DNA from: Lacinutrix sp. MedPE-SW
GTDB lineage: Bacteria; Bacteroidota; Bacteroidia; Flavobacteriales; Flavobacteriaceae
Reading direction: 5' to 3'
DNA length: 64,000 nt
Assembly: GCF_001874145.1 (NCBI RefSeq)
Contig: NZ_MPCX01000004.1
Coordinates: 62,001-126,000, forward strand
This document shows positions 8,705 to 17,383 of the stretch, piece by piece (position 1 is the first letter of the stretch; every line of letters starts with the position of its first letter). The notes beneath the pieces are model-generated. The model saw only the letters and a list, made by a program, of their open reading frames with translations. It was not told the DNA's origin and did not search any database. A program made the translations under genes and the position numbers.

Positions 8705-9880
8705 TTACTGTCTTCTATATTTTTTAGTATCTTCAAATATATACTCTAGAATTTTTTTATCAACCTCTGTAAATTCTATTGCTCTTCTAGCCATAACTAC
8801 TTTGCAAACCTCAAAAGCTTTTTTAGTTAGATACGTAGTAAACCCATTGCTTCCACCCCAACTATAACTTGGCACAAAATTTCTTGGAAAACCACTACCA
8901 AAAATATTAGCATTTACACCAACAACAGTTCCAGTATTAAACATAGTATTTATTCCACATTTACTATGGTCGCCCATCATTAAGCCACAAAACTGTAGGC
9001 CAGTTTTTGCAAATCCTTCAGTTTCATAATCCCATAATCTTACTTCTGCATAATTATTTTTAAGATTTGAATTATTAGTATCTGCGCCTAAATTACACCA
9101 TTCACCTAAAACAGAGTTCCCTAAAAACCCATCATGACCTTTATTAGAGTATCCAAATATAACAGAATTATTAACTTCTCCTCCAACTTTACTATGTGGA
9201 CCAACAGTTGTTGGACCATAAATTTTTGCTCCTAACTTTAAAGTTGCATTATCACATAATGCTAATGGACCTCGCACTATAGCGCCTTCCATTATTTCAG
9301 CATTTTTTCCAATATAAATGGGCCCGTTTTTTGCATTTAAAGTGGCAAACTCTAAAGTTGCACCTTCTTCTACAAAAATATTTTCTGCACCTAATATATT
9401 ATTAGTATTAGAAATTGGTTGAGATTTTCTATCTCGTGTTATTAAATCAAAATCTTGGGTAATAGCTTCTCCATTTTTTGAAAAAATATCCCAGGTATTT
9501 TCTATTTTTAAAATTGCTTCGTTATACTCTATCGCTTCAAACTCATCAAAATTTATATCTTCTTGAGCTTCTTTCGCGTAAAAAGCAATTAAATCTTCAC
9601 CATTAAATACTGCTTGTTTATTTTTAAGCGCTTTTATAATATCAACTAAATTTTCATTAGGACAAAAAGAAGCATTAATCATTATATTATCTTCCAATTC
9701 AACCATTGGCCATTTTTCAGATAAATAATCTTCAGTCACTGTAGTTGTAGTCGCTTGTAAATATTTCTCCCATTTCTCTCTTATAGTTAAAATACCAACT
9801 CTAATATCTGCTACAGGTCTAGTATATGTAAATGGTAAAAGTTGATTTCTTGCAGGCCCATCAAAAAGAATATAATTCAT
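8705..9880 (-). CDS. GlmU-like putative sugar nucleotidyltransferase / hexapeptide protein
   Basis: A 391-residue protein with an N-terminal region resembling a nucleotidyltransferase (FDGPARNQLLPFTYTRPVADIRVG at the start gives a pattern rather than the classic pyrophosphorylase motif) and a C-terminal left-handed beta helix of hexapeptide repeats (about residues 165-350, for example AEIMEGAIVRGPLALCDNA). Bacteroidota genomes carry this as a 'GlmU family' protein distinct from true GlmU. The reaction is not established. A minus-strand TATTTTTG -7 candidate is at 9935-9942. Confidence 0.85.
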   Translation of the reverse strand: MNYILFDGPARNQLLPFTYTRPVADIRVGILTIREKWEKYLQATTTTVTEDYLSEKWPMVELEDNIMINASFCPNENLVDIIKALKNKQAVFNGEDLIAFYAKEAQEDINFDEFEAIEYNEAILKIENTWDIFSKNGEAITQDFDLITRDRKSQPISNTNNILGAENIFVEEGATLEFATLNAKNGPIYIGKNAEIMEGAIVRGPLALCDNATLKLGAKIYGPTTVGPHSKVGGEVNNSVIFGYSNKGHDGFLGNSVLGEWCNLGADTNNSNLKNNYAEVRLWDYETEGFAKTGLQFCGLMMGDHSKCGINTMFNTGTVVGVNANIFGSGFPRNFVPSYSWGGSNGFTTYLTKKAFEVCKVVMARRAIEFTEVDKKILEYIFEDTKKYRRQ

Positions 9881-9934
9881 GAGAACTTTTGGGTTTAAGT
9901 GGTTAAGTTTTATTGGTTATTGCGATTATTAAGA

Positions 9935-9942
9935 CAAAAATA
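9935..9942 (-). promoter_or_regulatory. Possible -7 element for the GlmU-like operon
   Basis: The minus strand reads TATTTTTG, a match to TAnnTTTG. The nearest upstream TTG is only 15 bases away, so this is a weak call. Confidence 0.35.
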
Positions 9943-9956
9943 AGATAATTGACTAA

Positions 9957-9994
9957 ACAAAAAAAAGCCTTTCAATTATATATTGAAAGGCTTT
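9957..9994 (-). terminator. Intrinsic terminator of rpmE2
   Basis: Stem AAAGCCTTTCAAT / ATTGAAAGGCTTT. On the minus strand the stem is followed by eight Ts. It lies about 20 bases downstream of the bL31 stop codon. Confidence 0.85.
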
Positions 9995-10014
9995 AAATAT
10001 TATAACAAGCTAAA

Positions 10015-10266
10015 TTACTTCTTGAATTTAGCATATTTGTTCTTAAATTTATCAATACGACCAGCCGTATCAATTAATTTAGATTTACCTGTGTAGAAAG
10101 GATGAGATGTACGAGATATTTCCATTTTTACTACTGGATACTCAACACCATCAACTTCAATAGTTTCACTTGTATTAGCAGTAGATTTTGTTAAAAAAAC
10201 ATCGTCATTAGACATGTCTTTAAATGCTACTACTCTGTAATTTTCTGGATGTATATCTTTTTTCAT
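10015..10266 (-). CDS. rpmE2: 50S ribosomal protein bL31, type B
   Basis: An 83-residue ribosomal protein of the large subunit. [19 protein letters not shown] is the typical opening, and [21 protein letters not shown] the core. It has no cysteines at all, so it is the zinc-free type B (C-minus) form often associated with low-zinc conditions in other bacteria. Here it is monocistronic with its own consensus promoter and terminator, so it may simply be the main bL31 copy. Confidence 0.97.
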   Translation of the reverse strand: MKKDIHPENYRVVAFKDMSNDDVFLTKSTANTSETIEVDGVEYPVVKMEISRTSHPFYTGKSKLIDTAGRIDKFKNKYAKFKK

Positions 10267-10303
10267 CGCTAATTGCTTTATAATGTATTCTATTTTCGAG
10301 GTG

Positions 10304-10333
10304 CAAATTTAACCAAATTTTATAAATGAGCAA
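10304..10333 (-). promoter_or_regulatory. Promoter of rpmE2
   Basis: On the minus strand: TTG (10331-10333), exactly 19 bases, then TAAATTTG (10304-10311). This is a full Bacteroidota housekeeping consensus 38 bases before the rpmE2 ATG. Confidence 0.75.
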
Positions 10334-10379
10334 TCTTTTTTATTAAAAATATTAAAACTTATTTTATGTAACGTTTTTC

Positions 10380-10387
10380 TATATTTG
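10380..10387 (+). promoter_or_regulatory. Predicted -7 element for the DUF4199 gene
   Basis: TATATTTG matches TAnnTTTG and lies 39 bases before the ATG at 10427. No clear TTG box at the right spacing. Confidence 0.45.
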
Positions 10388-10426
10388 AATACTAACAATA
10401 GTAATTAACAAATTAAACCAATATTT

Positions 10427-10957
10427 ATGGAAACTTCAACAAAATCTTCAGCTATTAATCACGGGCTTTATTTAGGTGGTTTTTTAGCACTTGTAACAAT
10501 TTTAGGCTATGCGCTATACCTTGATCTACTTACTAAATGGTGGCTTGGTATCATATTTTTAATCGTAATAATTATTGCAGGAATAGTATCTGCTATTAAA
10601 TCTAAAAAAATGCAAGGAGGATTTATTACTTTTAAAGAAGCTTTTAGCTCTTATTTTATAACAGTTGCAATTGGTATATTAATTAGTATGGTTATTAGCA
10701 TAGTAATTTTCAATTTTATAGATCCTGAAGCTGCTATTACTTTAAAAGAAAAAACAATTGAAACCACAGTACAAATGATGCGTAACTTTAACGCTCCAGA
10801 AGATGCTGTTGCTCAAACTGTAGAACAAATGGAAGCTCAAAAAAATCAATTTTCTATTGGACCACAATTACAATCTAACGTTATATTTTTAGTAATTCAG
10901 GCAGTAATTGGACTAATTGTAGCTTTAATAGTGAAAAGAAACCCAGAAAACGCATAA
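10427..10957 (+). CDS. DUF4199 family membrane protein
   Basis: A 176-residue protein with four predicted transmembrane segments (about 13-32, 37-54, 71-92 and 150-168). The motif MQGGFITFKEAFSSYF between segments two and three, and a loop of about 50 residues before the last helix, match the DUF4199 family found mainly in Bacteroidota. The function is unknown. In this clade it commonly sits directly before a family 2 glycosyltransferase, as here (36-base gap). Confidence 0.85.
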   Translation: METSTKSSAINHGLYLGGFLALVTILGYALYLDLLTKWWLGIIFLIVIIIAGIVSAIKSKKMQGGFITFKEAFSSYFITVAIGILISMVISIVIFNFIDPEAAITLKEKTIETTVQMMRNFNAPEDAVAQTVEQMEAQKNQFSIGPQLQSNVIFLVIQAVIGLIVALIVKRNPENA

Positions 10958-10963
10958 TAGTTT

Positions 10964-10971
10964 TATATTTG
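10964..10971 (+). promoter_or_regulatory. Possible -7 element before the glycosyltransferase
   Basis: TATATTTG lies 22 bases before the ATG at 10994. It could give the glycosyltransferase its own transcript in addition to read-through from the DUF4199 gene. No TTG partner is visible. Confidence 0.35.
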
Positions 10972-10993
10972 AATTTCATTTTGAAATAATAAT

Positions 10994-11938
10994 ATGAATA
11001 TATCAGTAGTCATACCACTACTTAACGAAGAAGAATCTCTTACAGAATTACACGATTGGATTGCAAAAGTTATGCAATCCAATCGTTTTTCTTATGAAAT
11101 TATTTTTATAGATGATGGTAGTACCGATGCTTCTTGGCAAACCATACAAGACTTATCTCAAAAAGATAGTAACGTAAAAGGTATTAAATTTTTAAAAAAC
11201 TTTGGAAAATCACAAGCACTTCATGCGGGTTTTGAAAAAGCAATTGGAGAAGTTGTAATTACCATGGATGCAGACTTACAAGACAATCCTGAAGAAATAC
11301 CAGAACTCTATAAAAAAATAACTCAAGACAATTTCGATTTAATCTCTGGATGGAAAAAGAAACGTTTTGATAATAAACTCACAAAAAACCTACCATCTAA
11401 ACTCTTTAATTGGGCAGCAAGAAAAACTTCTGGCGTAAAACTTAACGACTTTAATTGTGGTTTAAAAGCTTACAAAAATAACGTTGTTAAAAATATAGAT
11501 GTAAATGGCGAAATGCACCGTTACATTCCCGTACTAGCAAAAAATGCAGGTTTTACAAATATAGGTGAGCAAGTGGTGCAGCACCAAGCAAGAAAATATG
11601 GCGAAACAAAATTTGGAATGGATCGATTTATAAATGGTTTTTTAGACTTAATTACCATTTGGTTTATAACTAAATTTGGAAAACGCCCAATGCATCTTTT
11701 TGGTGCACTTGGAGTTATAATGTTTGCTACAGGCTTTATTTTTGCAGCTTACCTAGGTATAGACAAGTTATTTTTTAACATTGATGGTAGACTAATTACA
11801 CAACGACCACAATTTTATATCGCTTTGGTAACCATGATTATAGGTACGCAATTTTTTATTGCTGGATTTTTAGGAGAAATAGTTTTACGATCTAAGCAAA
11901 ACAAAAAACGCTACCTTATAAAAGAAGAATTAAATTAA
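10994..11938 (+). CDS. Family 2 glycosyltransferase (DPM1/ArnC-like)
   Basis: A 314-residue membrane-bound glycosyltransferase. The GT-A domain starts with SVVIPLLNEEESL, has IFIDDGSTDASW and the metal-binding DADLQD (about residues 93-98), and is followed by two C-terminal transmembrane segments (about 232-254 and 270-292). This is the architecture of enzymes that load a sugar onto a polyprenyl phosphate (ArnC, GtrB, dolichol-phosphate mannose synthase). The sugar is unknown. It could supply glycan precursors for envelope polymers. Confidence 0.92.
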   Translation: MNISVVIPLLNEEESLTELHDWIAKVMQSNRFSYEIIFIDDGSTDASWQTIQDLSQKDSNVKGIKFLKNFGKSQALHAGFEKAIGEVVITMDADLQDNPEEIPELYKKITQDNFDLISGWKKKRFDNKLTKNLPSKLFNWAARKTSGVKLNDFNCGLKAYKNNVVKNIDVNGEMHRYIPVLAKNAGFTNIGEQVVQHQARKYGETKFGMDRFINGFLDLITIWFITKFGKRPMHLFGALGVIMFATGFIFAAYLGIDKLFFNIDGRLITQRPQFYIALVTMIIGTQFFIAGFLGEIVLRSKQNKKRYLIKEELN

Positions 11939-11968
11939 GTTACTTTATTTAGCCTTTTTAATAATCCG

Positions 11969-11976
11969 TATTTTTG
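11969..11976 (+). promoter_or_regulatory. Predicted -7 element for the phosphohexomutase gene
   Basis: TATTTTTG matches TAnnTTTG and lies 23 bases before the ATG at 11999. No TTG at the right distance. Confidence 0.4.
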
Positions 11977-11998
11977 TATTTAAATACCAGTTTATAAT

Positions 11999-13726
11999 AT
12001 GATTTATATAGAACCAAAATTACTAGAACGTGTTAACACATGGTTAACTCCTGCTTTTGATCAAGACACTCAATCTCATATTAAAGATTTAATTGGTACA
12101 AATCCAGAAGAATTAAAAGAAAGTTTTTACAAAGATTTAGAGTTTGGTACAGGTGGCATGCGCGGTGTTATGGGTATTGGAACTAACAGAATAAACAAAT
12201 ATACATTAGGTAAAAACACACAAGGACTTAGCGATTATATGCACAAAGTGTTTCCTGGTGAAAAACTAAAAGTCGCTATCGCTTTTGATTGTAGACATAA
12301 TAGTAAAACACTTGCAAAAGTGGTAGCTAACGTATTTTCTGCAAATAATATAGAAGTCTTTTTATTTGAAAACTTACGTCCTACTCCAGAATTATCTTTT
12401 GCTTTAAAACATCTTAATTGCCATTGTGGCATTGTGTTAACAGCATCACATAATCCACCAGAATACAACGGTTATAAAGTATATTGGCAAGATGGCGGAC
12501 AATTAGTACCACCACAAGATGCCGAAATAATAGAAATGATTAATAATTTAGATTATGCTGAAATTAAATTTACAGCAAACAACAATTTAATTAATTATAT
12601 AGGTAAAGAAGTTGATGATGTTTTTATAGATGCATCAGTAAAAAATGGAAGTTTTAATACGCCAAAAGAAGCAAGAGAAAATTTAAACATTGTTTTTACA
12701 TCCTTACACGGCACATCGATTACAACAATACCTGAGACTTTTAAGCGCGCTGGTTATACAAACGTAAATATTGTTGAAGAGCAACGTGAACCCAATGGCG
12801 ATTTCCCAACAGTTGTTTCTCCAAATCCCGAAGAACCAGAAGCTTTAAAAATGGCAATAGAACTGGCCAACAAAGTTAATGGAGATATAGTAATTGGTAC
12901 AGATCCAGATAGTGATCGTGTTGGTATAGCCGTTAGAGATTTAAATAACGAAATGGTTATTTTAAACGGTAATCAAGCCATGCTTTTAATGACCAATTTT
13001 TTATTAAAACAATGGAAAAACAATAATAAAATTAACAACAACCAATTTATAGGCAGTACCATTGTATCAACTCCAATGATGTCTGTATTAGCGCAAGCCT
13101 ATAAGGTAGAATGCAAAATTGGCTTAACCGGTTTTAAATGGATAGCCAAAATGATAAAAGATTTTCCAGAGCTTGATTTTATTGGTGGTGGCGAAGAAAG
13201 CTTTGGTTTTATGGTTGGCGATTTTGTACGCGATAAAGATGCAAATACATCTGCTTTATTAGCTTGCGAAATTGCTGCACAGGCAAAAGCTAATAATAGC
13301 TCTATGTATCAAGAATTAATAAATTTATATATAGAACATGGCTTTTATAAAGAACGTTTAATATCTATTACAAAAAAAGGAATTGAAGGCGCTAAAGCAA
13401 TAAAACAAATGATGGTTGATGCACGAGAAAACCCTTTAAAAGAAGTGAATGGCTCTAAAGTTACTTTAATAGAAGATTACCAACTATCAACCTCTAATAA
13501 TATAACTACAGGAGAAATTTCTAAAATCAACATCCCAAAATCTAATGTTTTAATTTATTATACGCAAGATGGAAGCAAAATTGCGTTAAGACCTAGCGGA
13601 ACAGAACCAAAAATTAAATTCTACATAAGCGTAAATACAACTTTAGACAATGTGGCAGACTTTACTGCTACGGAACAACAATTGGAAGCTAAGATTGATG
13701 CTATTATTAAAGATATGCAGTTATAG
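11999..13726 (+). CDS. Phospho-sugar mutase (phosphoglucomutase/phosphomannomutase)
   Basis: A 575-residue alpha-D-phosphohexomutase that interconverts hexose 1- and 6-phosphates in the cytosol. The signature parts appear in order: the phosphoserine loop [13 protein letters not shown] (about 150), the metal-binding loop DPDSDRVG (about 304), the sugar-binding loop GGGEESFG (about 398) and the phosphate-binding loop [12 protein letters not shown] (about 531). Length and the [11 protein letters not shown] motif near the N-terminus match the PGM2-like group of Bacteroidota and Firmicutes. It is 3 bases upstream of the exporter gene, so they are co-transcribed. Confidence 0.95.
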   Translation: MIYIEPKLLERVNTWLTPAFDQDTQSHIKDLIGTNPEELKESFYKDLEFGTGGMRGVMGIGTNRINKYTLGKNTQGLSDYMHKVFPGEKLKVAIAFDCRHNSKTLAKVVANVFSANNIEVFLFENLRPTPELSFALKHLNCHCGIVLTASHNPPEYNGYKVYWQDGGQLVPPQDAEIIEMINNLDYAEIKFTANNNLINYIGKEVDDVFIDASVKNGSFNTPKEARENLNIVFTSLHGTSITTIPETFKRAGYTNVNIVEEQREPNGDFPTVVSPNPEEPEALKMAIELANKVNGDIVIGTDPDSDRVGIAVRDLNNEMVILNGNQAMLLMTNFLLKQWKNNNKINNNQFIGSTIVSTPMMSVLAQAYKVECKIGLTGFKWIAKMIKDFPELDFIGGGEESFGFMVGDFVRDKDANTSALLACEIAAQAKANNSSMYQELINLYIEHGFYKERLISITKKGIEGAKAIKQMMVDARENPLKEVNGSKVTLIEDYQLSTSNNITTGEISKINIPKSNVLIYYTQDGSKIALRPSGTEPKIKFYISVNTTLDNVADFTATEQQLEAKIDAIIKDMQL

Positions 13727-13729
13727 TAA

Positions 13730-15559
13730 ATGAATTATTTAAAAAAAATTTTAACCTACGCCTTACCGTATAAAAAGTATGCCTTTTTAAATATTATAAG
13801 TAATATATTTTACGCACTATTTGGAGCACTATCATTCTTTGCTTTAATGCCAATGCTTAATGTATTATTTCCTAAAGATGGCGAAGTAAAAGTTGTAAAC
13901 AAACCCGTTTATACCGGAATAAGAACTTTGGGCGATTATTTTAATGATACGCTAGCCTACCAAATTCAATCTTTTGCTCAAGATGATAAATCTAAAGCAT
14001 TAGTTTTTGTTATAGTTTTAGTAGTAGTTACATTTTTACTAAAAAATTTATTTAACTATTTAGGCTTATATTTTGGTACATTTTTACGTAACGGTATTTT
14101 AAAAGATTTACGAGACGATTTATACGATAAAACTATAAACCTACCTATTTCATTTTATTCTGAAAAACGAAAAGGGGATATTATTGCCAGAATTTCTAAT
14201 GATGTGGCTCAAGTAAAAAATTCCTTTTTAGCTGTTTTAGAAATGATAATTAAAGAACCTTTAAGTATTGTTTTTAGTATTGGAGGCATGCTAATTATAA
14301 GCGTAAAACTTACCATTTTTGTTTTTATATTTATTCCTGTGTCTGGTTTTATAATTTCGGCAATAGGTAAGCGCTTAAAGCGCCAATCGGCAGCTGTACA
14401 AAACGAGCAAGGTATATTTCTTTCTACTGTTGAAGAAACTTTAAACGGACTTAAAGTTATAAAAGGATTTAATGCAGAAGGTATATTTAACAGCAAATTT
14501 CAAGACTCTACCAAACGTTACTTTCATTTTTCAAATATTCTACTAAACAGGCAAAACCTATCTTCTCCAGTTAGTGAAATTTTAGGTATTGTAACCATTT
14601 CTGTATTATTATGGTTTGGAGGCCGTATGGTATTATTAGAAAACTCTCTAGACAGTGCTTCATTTTTAACTTTTATGGGTTTAGCCTATAATATTTTAAC
14701 TCCTGCCAAAGCCATAAGCAAAGCATCTTATGCAGTAAAACAAGGTAACGCAGCAGCAGAACGTGTTTTAGAAATTATTGAAACTAAAAGCCCAATTGAA
14801 GATGCTCCAAATGCAAAAACTTTAAATGGTTTTAATGAAGCTATATCTATAGACAATATTTATTTTAAATATGAAGACGAGTACGTACTAAAAGACTTTT
14901 CTATAAAAGTACCTAAAGGAAAAACTGTAGCATTAGTAGGCCAATCTGGAAGTGGAAAAAGTACAATAGCAAACCTAGTAACACGCTTTTACGATGTAAA
15001 CAAAGGAAGTATAAGTATTGATGGACAAAATATTAAAGACCTCACTAAAAACTCTTTAAGAAGCACAATGGGATTGGTTACGCAAGACTCTATACTATTT
15101 AACGACTCTATAAAAAATAATATATTAGTTGGAAAACCAAACGCTACAGATCAAGAAATAATTGAAGCCTTAAAAATTGCAAATGCCTGGGAATTTGTAA
15201 AAGATTTACCTAAAGTTCTAGAAACAAACATTGGTGATTCTGGAAACAAACTTTCTGGCGGACAAAAACAACGTTTAAGTATTGCTAGAGCTGTACTTAA
15301 AAATCCTCCAATTATGATATTAGATGAAGCAACTTCTGCTTTAGATACAGAAAGCGAAAGACTAGTACAAGACGCATTAGAAAACATGATGAAAAACAGA
15401 ACATCAATTGTAATTGCGCATAGATTATCTACTATTCAAAATGCAGACGAAATTATTGTTATGCAAAAAGGAGAAATTGCCGAGCAAGGTAAACACGAAA
15501 CACTAATTGCTAAAAACGGAATCTATAAGAAACTTGTAGACATGCAAAGTTTCGAGTAA
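13730..15559 (+). CDS. MsbA-like ABC exporter, fused permease and ATPase
   Basis: A 609-residue half-transporter. About six transmembrane segments occupy residues 20-330, and the nucleotide-binding domain about 365-605. Walker A is GQSGSGKST, the signature LSGGQKQR, Walker B IMILDEAT, and the H-loop IAHRLST. Type IV exporters of this kind flip lipids or export drugs or peptides. The MsbA/lipid-flippase role is the most likely but is not proven. It shares an operon with the phosphohexomutase and is closed by a terminator. Confidence 0.93.
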   Translation: MNYLKKILTYALPYKKYAFLNIISNIFYALFGALSFFALMPMLNVLFPKDGEVKVVNKPVYTGIRTLGDYFNDTLAYQIQSFAQDDKSKALVFVIVLVVVTFLLKNLFNYLGLYFGTFLRNGILKDLRDDLYDKTINLPISFYSEKRKGDIIARISNDVAQVKNSFLAVLEMIIKEPLSIVFSIGGMLIISVKLTIFVFIFIPVSGFIISAIGKRLKRQSAAVQNEQGIFLSTVEETLNGLKVIKGFNAEGIFNSKFQDSTKRYFHFSNILLNRQNLSSPVSEILGIVTISVLLWFGGRMVLLENSLDSASFLTFMGLAYNILTPAKAISKASYAVKQGNAAAERVLEIIETKSPIEDAPNAKTLNGFNEAISIDNIYFKYEDEYVLKDFSIKVPKGKTVALVGQSGSGKSTIANLVTRFYDVNKGSISIDGQNIKDLTKNSLRSTMGLVTQDSILFNDSIKNNILVGKPNATDQEIIEALKIANAWEFVKDLPKVLETNIGDSGNKLSGGQKQRLSIARAVLKNPPIMILDEATSALDTESERLVQDALENMMKNRTSIVIAHRLSTIQNADEIIVMQKGEIAEQGKHETLIAKNGIYKKLVDMQSFE

Positions 15560-15571
15560 ATATTAAATAAA

Positions 15572-15601
15572 AAAAAGGATAAACAAATGTTTATCCTTTT
15601 T
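15572..15601 (+). terminator. Intrinsic terminator
   Basis: Stem GGATAAAC / GTTTATCC with an AAAT loop and flanking A and T runs, 12 bases after the ABC exporter stop codon. Confidence 0.88.
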
Positions 15602-15700
15602 CAGTTCTATAAATAGATTTGGGGCTAAATCTAATAACATATAGTATTTTGTTACATCAAATTTATTTAAAATAATTGTAGTAAACAAATAAAAAACACA

Positions 15701-15733
15701 TTTAATCGATATAAAAATACACTTTATCGATAT
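15701..15733. repeat. Direct repeat TTTA(A)TCGATAT before an ECF sigma operon
   Basis: ATCGATAT occurs at 15705-15712 and 15726-15733, offset 21 bases (two helical turns), each preceded by TTTA or TTT. The second copy runs into a TATTTTTG -7-like element at 15731-15738, so a bound protein would sit on this promoter. The arrangement suggests an operator. Confidence 0.45.
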
Positions 15734-15738
15734 TTTTG
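15731..15738 (+). promoter_or_regulatory. Possible -7 element for the first ECF sigma operon
   Basis: TATTTTTG fits TAnnTTTG but is about 100 bases before the GTG start at 15841. No -33 box is clear. Confidence 0.35.
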
Positions 15739-15840
15739 AGTATAAATCACTGTTGATGAGCGCTTTAACGTTTTAGCATTTTTTTAATAAAATCGCATTA
15801 AACTTTACAATAAAACTATGGTCTAAATAAAAAACAATAA

Positions 15841-16383
15841 GTGGTAGACGATAAAAAACTTATATTAAAACTACAATCGCCAGATTATAAAGATGCAGCC
15901 TTCAAAGAATTAGTTGCGCTCTATAAAGAGCGTTTGTATTGGCATATAAGAAATATTGTAAAATCTCATGACGATGCAGATGATGTTTTACAAAATACAT
16001 TTATAAAAGTCTACAAAGGTATTAGTGGTTTTAAAGGCGATAGTAAATTATATTCATGGTTATATAGAATTGCAACTAACGAAGCCATTACCCAAATAAA
16101 TAAAAATGCTAAACGCTTACAAATTACAAACGAAGAAGCACAGAATATAGCAATAAACAATCTAGAATCTGATGTTTATTTTGAAGGTGATGCCATACAA
16201 ATAAAGCTACAAAAAGCCATAGCAACATTACCAGAGAAACAACAGTTAGTTTTTAATATGAAATATTTTCAAGATATTAAATACAAAGACATGGCAGAGA
16301 TTTTAGAAACTAGCGAAGGTGCATTAAAGGCATCATACCATATAGCAGCAAAAAAAATTGAATCCTATTTAAAAGAGAATTAA
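15841..16383 (+). CDS. ECF-type RNA polymerase sigma factor
   Basis: A 180-residue group 4 sigma factor. Region 2 spans about residues 25-90 (DDADDVLQNTFIKVYKGISGFKGDSKLYSWLYRIATN) and region 4 about 120-178 (LPEKQQLVFNMKYFQDIKYKDMAEILETSEGALKASYH). The start is GTG. No in-frame ATG gives a full region 2. Two genes follow closely, a membrane protein and a secreted Spy-like protein, so this looks like a sigma / anti-sigma / sensor set. A direct repeat lies upstream at 15701-15733. Confidence 0.93.
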   Translation: MVDDKKLILKLQSPDYKDAAFKELVALYKERLYWHIRNIVKSHDDADDVLQNTFIKVYKGISGFKGDSKLYSWLYRIATNEAITQINKNAKRLQITNEEAQNIAINNLESDVYFEGDAIQIKLQKAIATLPEKQQLVFNMKYFQDIKYKDMAEILETSEGALKASYHIAAKKIESYLKEN

Positions 16384-16416
16384 ACCATTTAAGGTTTTTA
16401 CAGTCAAAGTATTAAG

Positions 16417-16887
16417 ATGGAAAACAAAAACTTACATAATATTAAAGAAACAGGATTTAAAGTACCTCAAGACTATTTTGAAGCACTTGAAGATACTATT
16501 TTAAATGAGGTAAAATTAAAAAGTATTGTTAGCGAATCTGGTTTAAAAATACCAAAAGGCTACTTAGATAATTTTAATGTTTCTGTTAAAGAAGAGACAA
16601 AAGTCATTTCTATATTTAACAAAAAAAATATAATATTTGTATCTAGTATTGCTGCTGCAATTGTATTATTTTTTAGTTTAAATATTTTTAATACCTCAAC
16701 AACAACTTTAGATGATATAGATACAGCATCTGTAGATGATTATATATTAAATGAAACAGAAATTAGTGAACTAACAACCTTATTTCAAGATTCAGATTTA
16801 AGTGAAGCACAATTTATAGATTACACATTAAGTGATGAAGCTTTAGATAGCTTTATAGAAGATGTAGATGATTTATATTCAGAATAA
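16417..16887 (+). CDS. Single-pass membrane protein, probable anti-sigma factor
   Basis: A 156-residue protein with one transmembrane segment at about 70-88. The cytoplasmic side holds two copies of a short motif: GFKVPQDYFEALED (about 13) and GLKIPKGYLDNFN (about 46). The outer part is strongly acidic. This layout is common in Bacteroidota directly after ECF sigma genes and fits an anti-sigma role, but it lacks a recognisable ZAS domain. Inference rests on position, 33 bases after the sigma gene. Confidence 0.65.
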   Translation: MENKNLHNIKETGFKVPQDYFEALEDTILNEVKLKSIVSESGLKIPKGYLDNFNVSVKEETKVISIFNKKNIIFVSSIAAAIVLFFSLNIFNTSTTTLDDIDTASVDDYILNETEISELTTLFQDSDLSEAQFIDYTLSDEALDSFIEDVDDLYSE

Positions 16888-16905
16888 ACATTTAAAAAAA
16901 TTACA

Positions 16906-17352
16906 ATGAAAAATATAAAACACATACTTGTCCCTATTTTTATTTTTCTTTTATCGGCAAATATAAATGCACAAAAACACGATAAGGAAAAGATAAATGC
17001 TCTAAAAGTAGCTCATATTACAGAAGAGTTAGATTTAACAGCTAAAGAAGCACAAGCCTTTTGGCCAATTTACAACCATAAAGAAGAAGCTGAAGATAAT
17101 ATTAGAGAAAACTCTGGCTTAAAACGTATAAATGATTTTGATGCCATCTCTGAAACTGAAGCAAAAGACTATTTAGATACGCTTATTAAAATGGAATTAT
17201 CTAAACAGAAAATACAAAAAGAATACTATACAAAACTTAAAAATGTACTTTCTGCTAAAAAGATTTTAAAACTCATGAATGCAGAGCGTTCTTTTAGACG
17301 CAAAATGATACAGGAGTTTAAACAAAGACACCGTGGGAAATCTAAAAAATAA
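16906..17352 (+). CDS. Secreted Spy/CpxP-like helical protein
   Basis: A 148-residue protein with a signal peptide (about 1-22, ending NINAQ). The rest is helical and charged, with LDLTAKEAQAFWPIYNHKEEAE, a pattern seen in Spy/CpxP-like and LTXXQ-type periplasmic proteins, and a basic tail. Third gene of the ECF module, 18 bases after the probable anti-sigma gene. It may sense or buffer an envelope stress. The ligand is unknown. Confidence 0.7.
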   Translation: MKNIKHILVPIFIFLLSANINAQKHDKEKINALKVAHITEELDLTAKEAQAFWPIYNHKEEAEDNIRENSGLKRINDFDAISETEAKDYLDTLIKMELSKQKIQKEYYTKLKNVLSAKKILKLMNAERSFRRKMIQEFKQRHRGKSKK

Positions 17353-17380
17353 AAAAAGCAGCTTTATAGCTGCTTTTTTT
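17351..17380. terminator. Bidirectional intrinsic terminator
   Basis: Stem AGCAGCT / AGCTGCT with a TTAT loop, flanked by A7 and T7 runs, between convergent genes ending at 17352 and 17384. Confidence 0.9.
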
Positions 17381-17383
17381 GTT

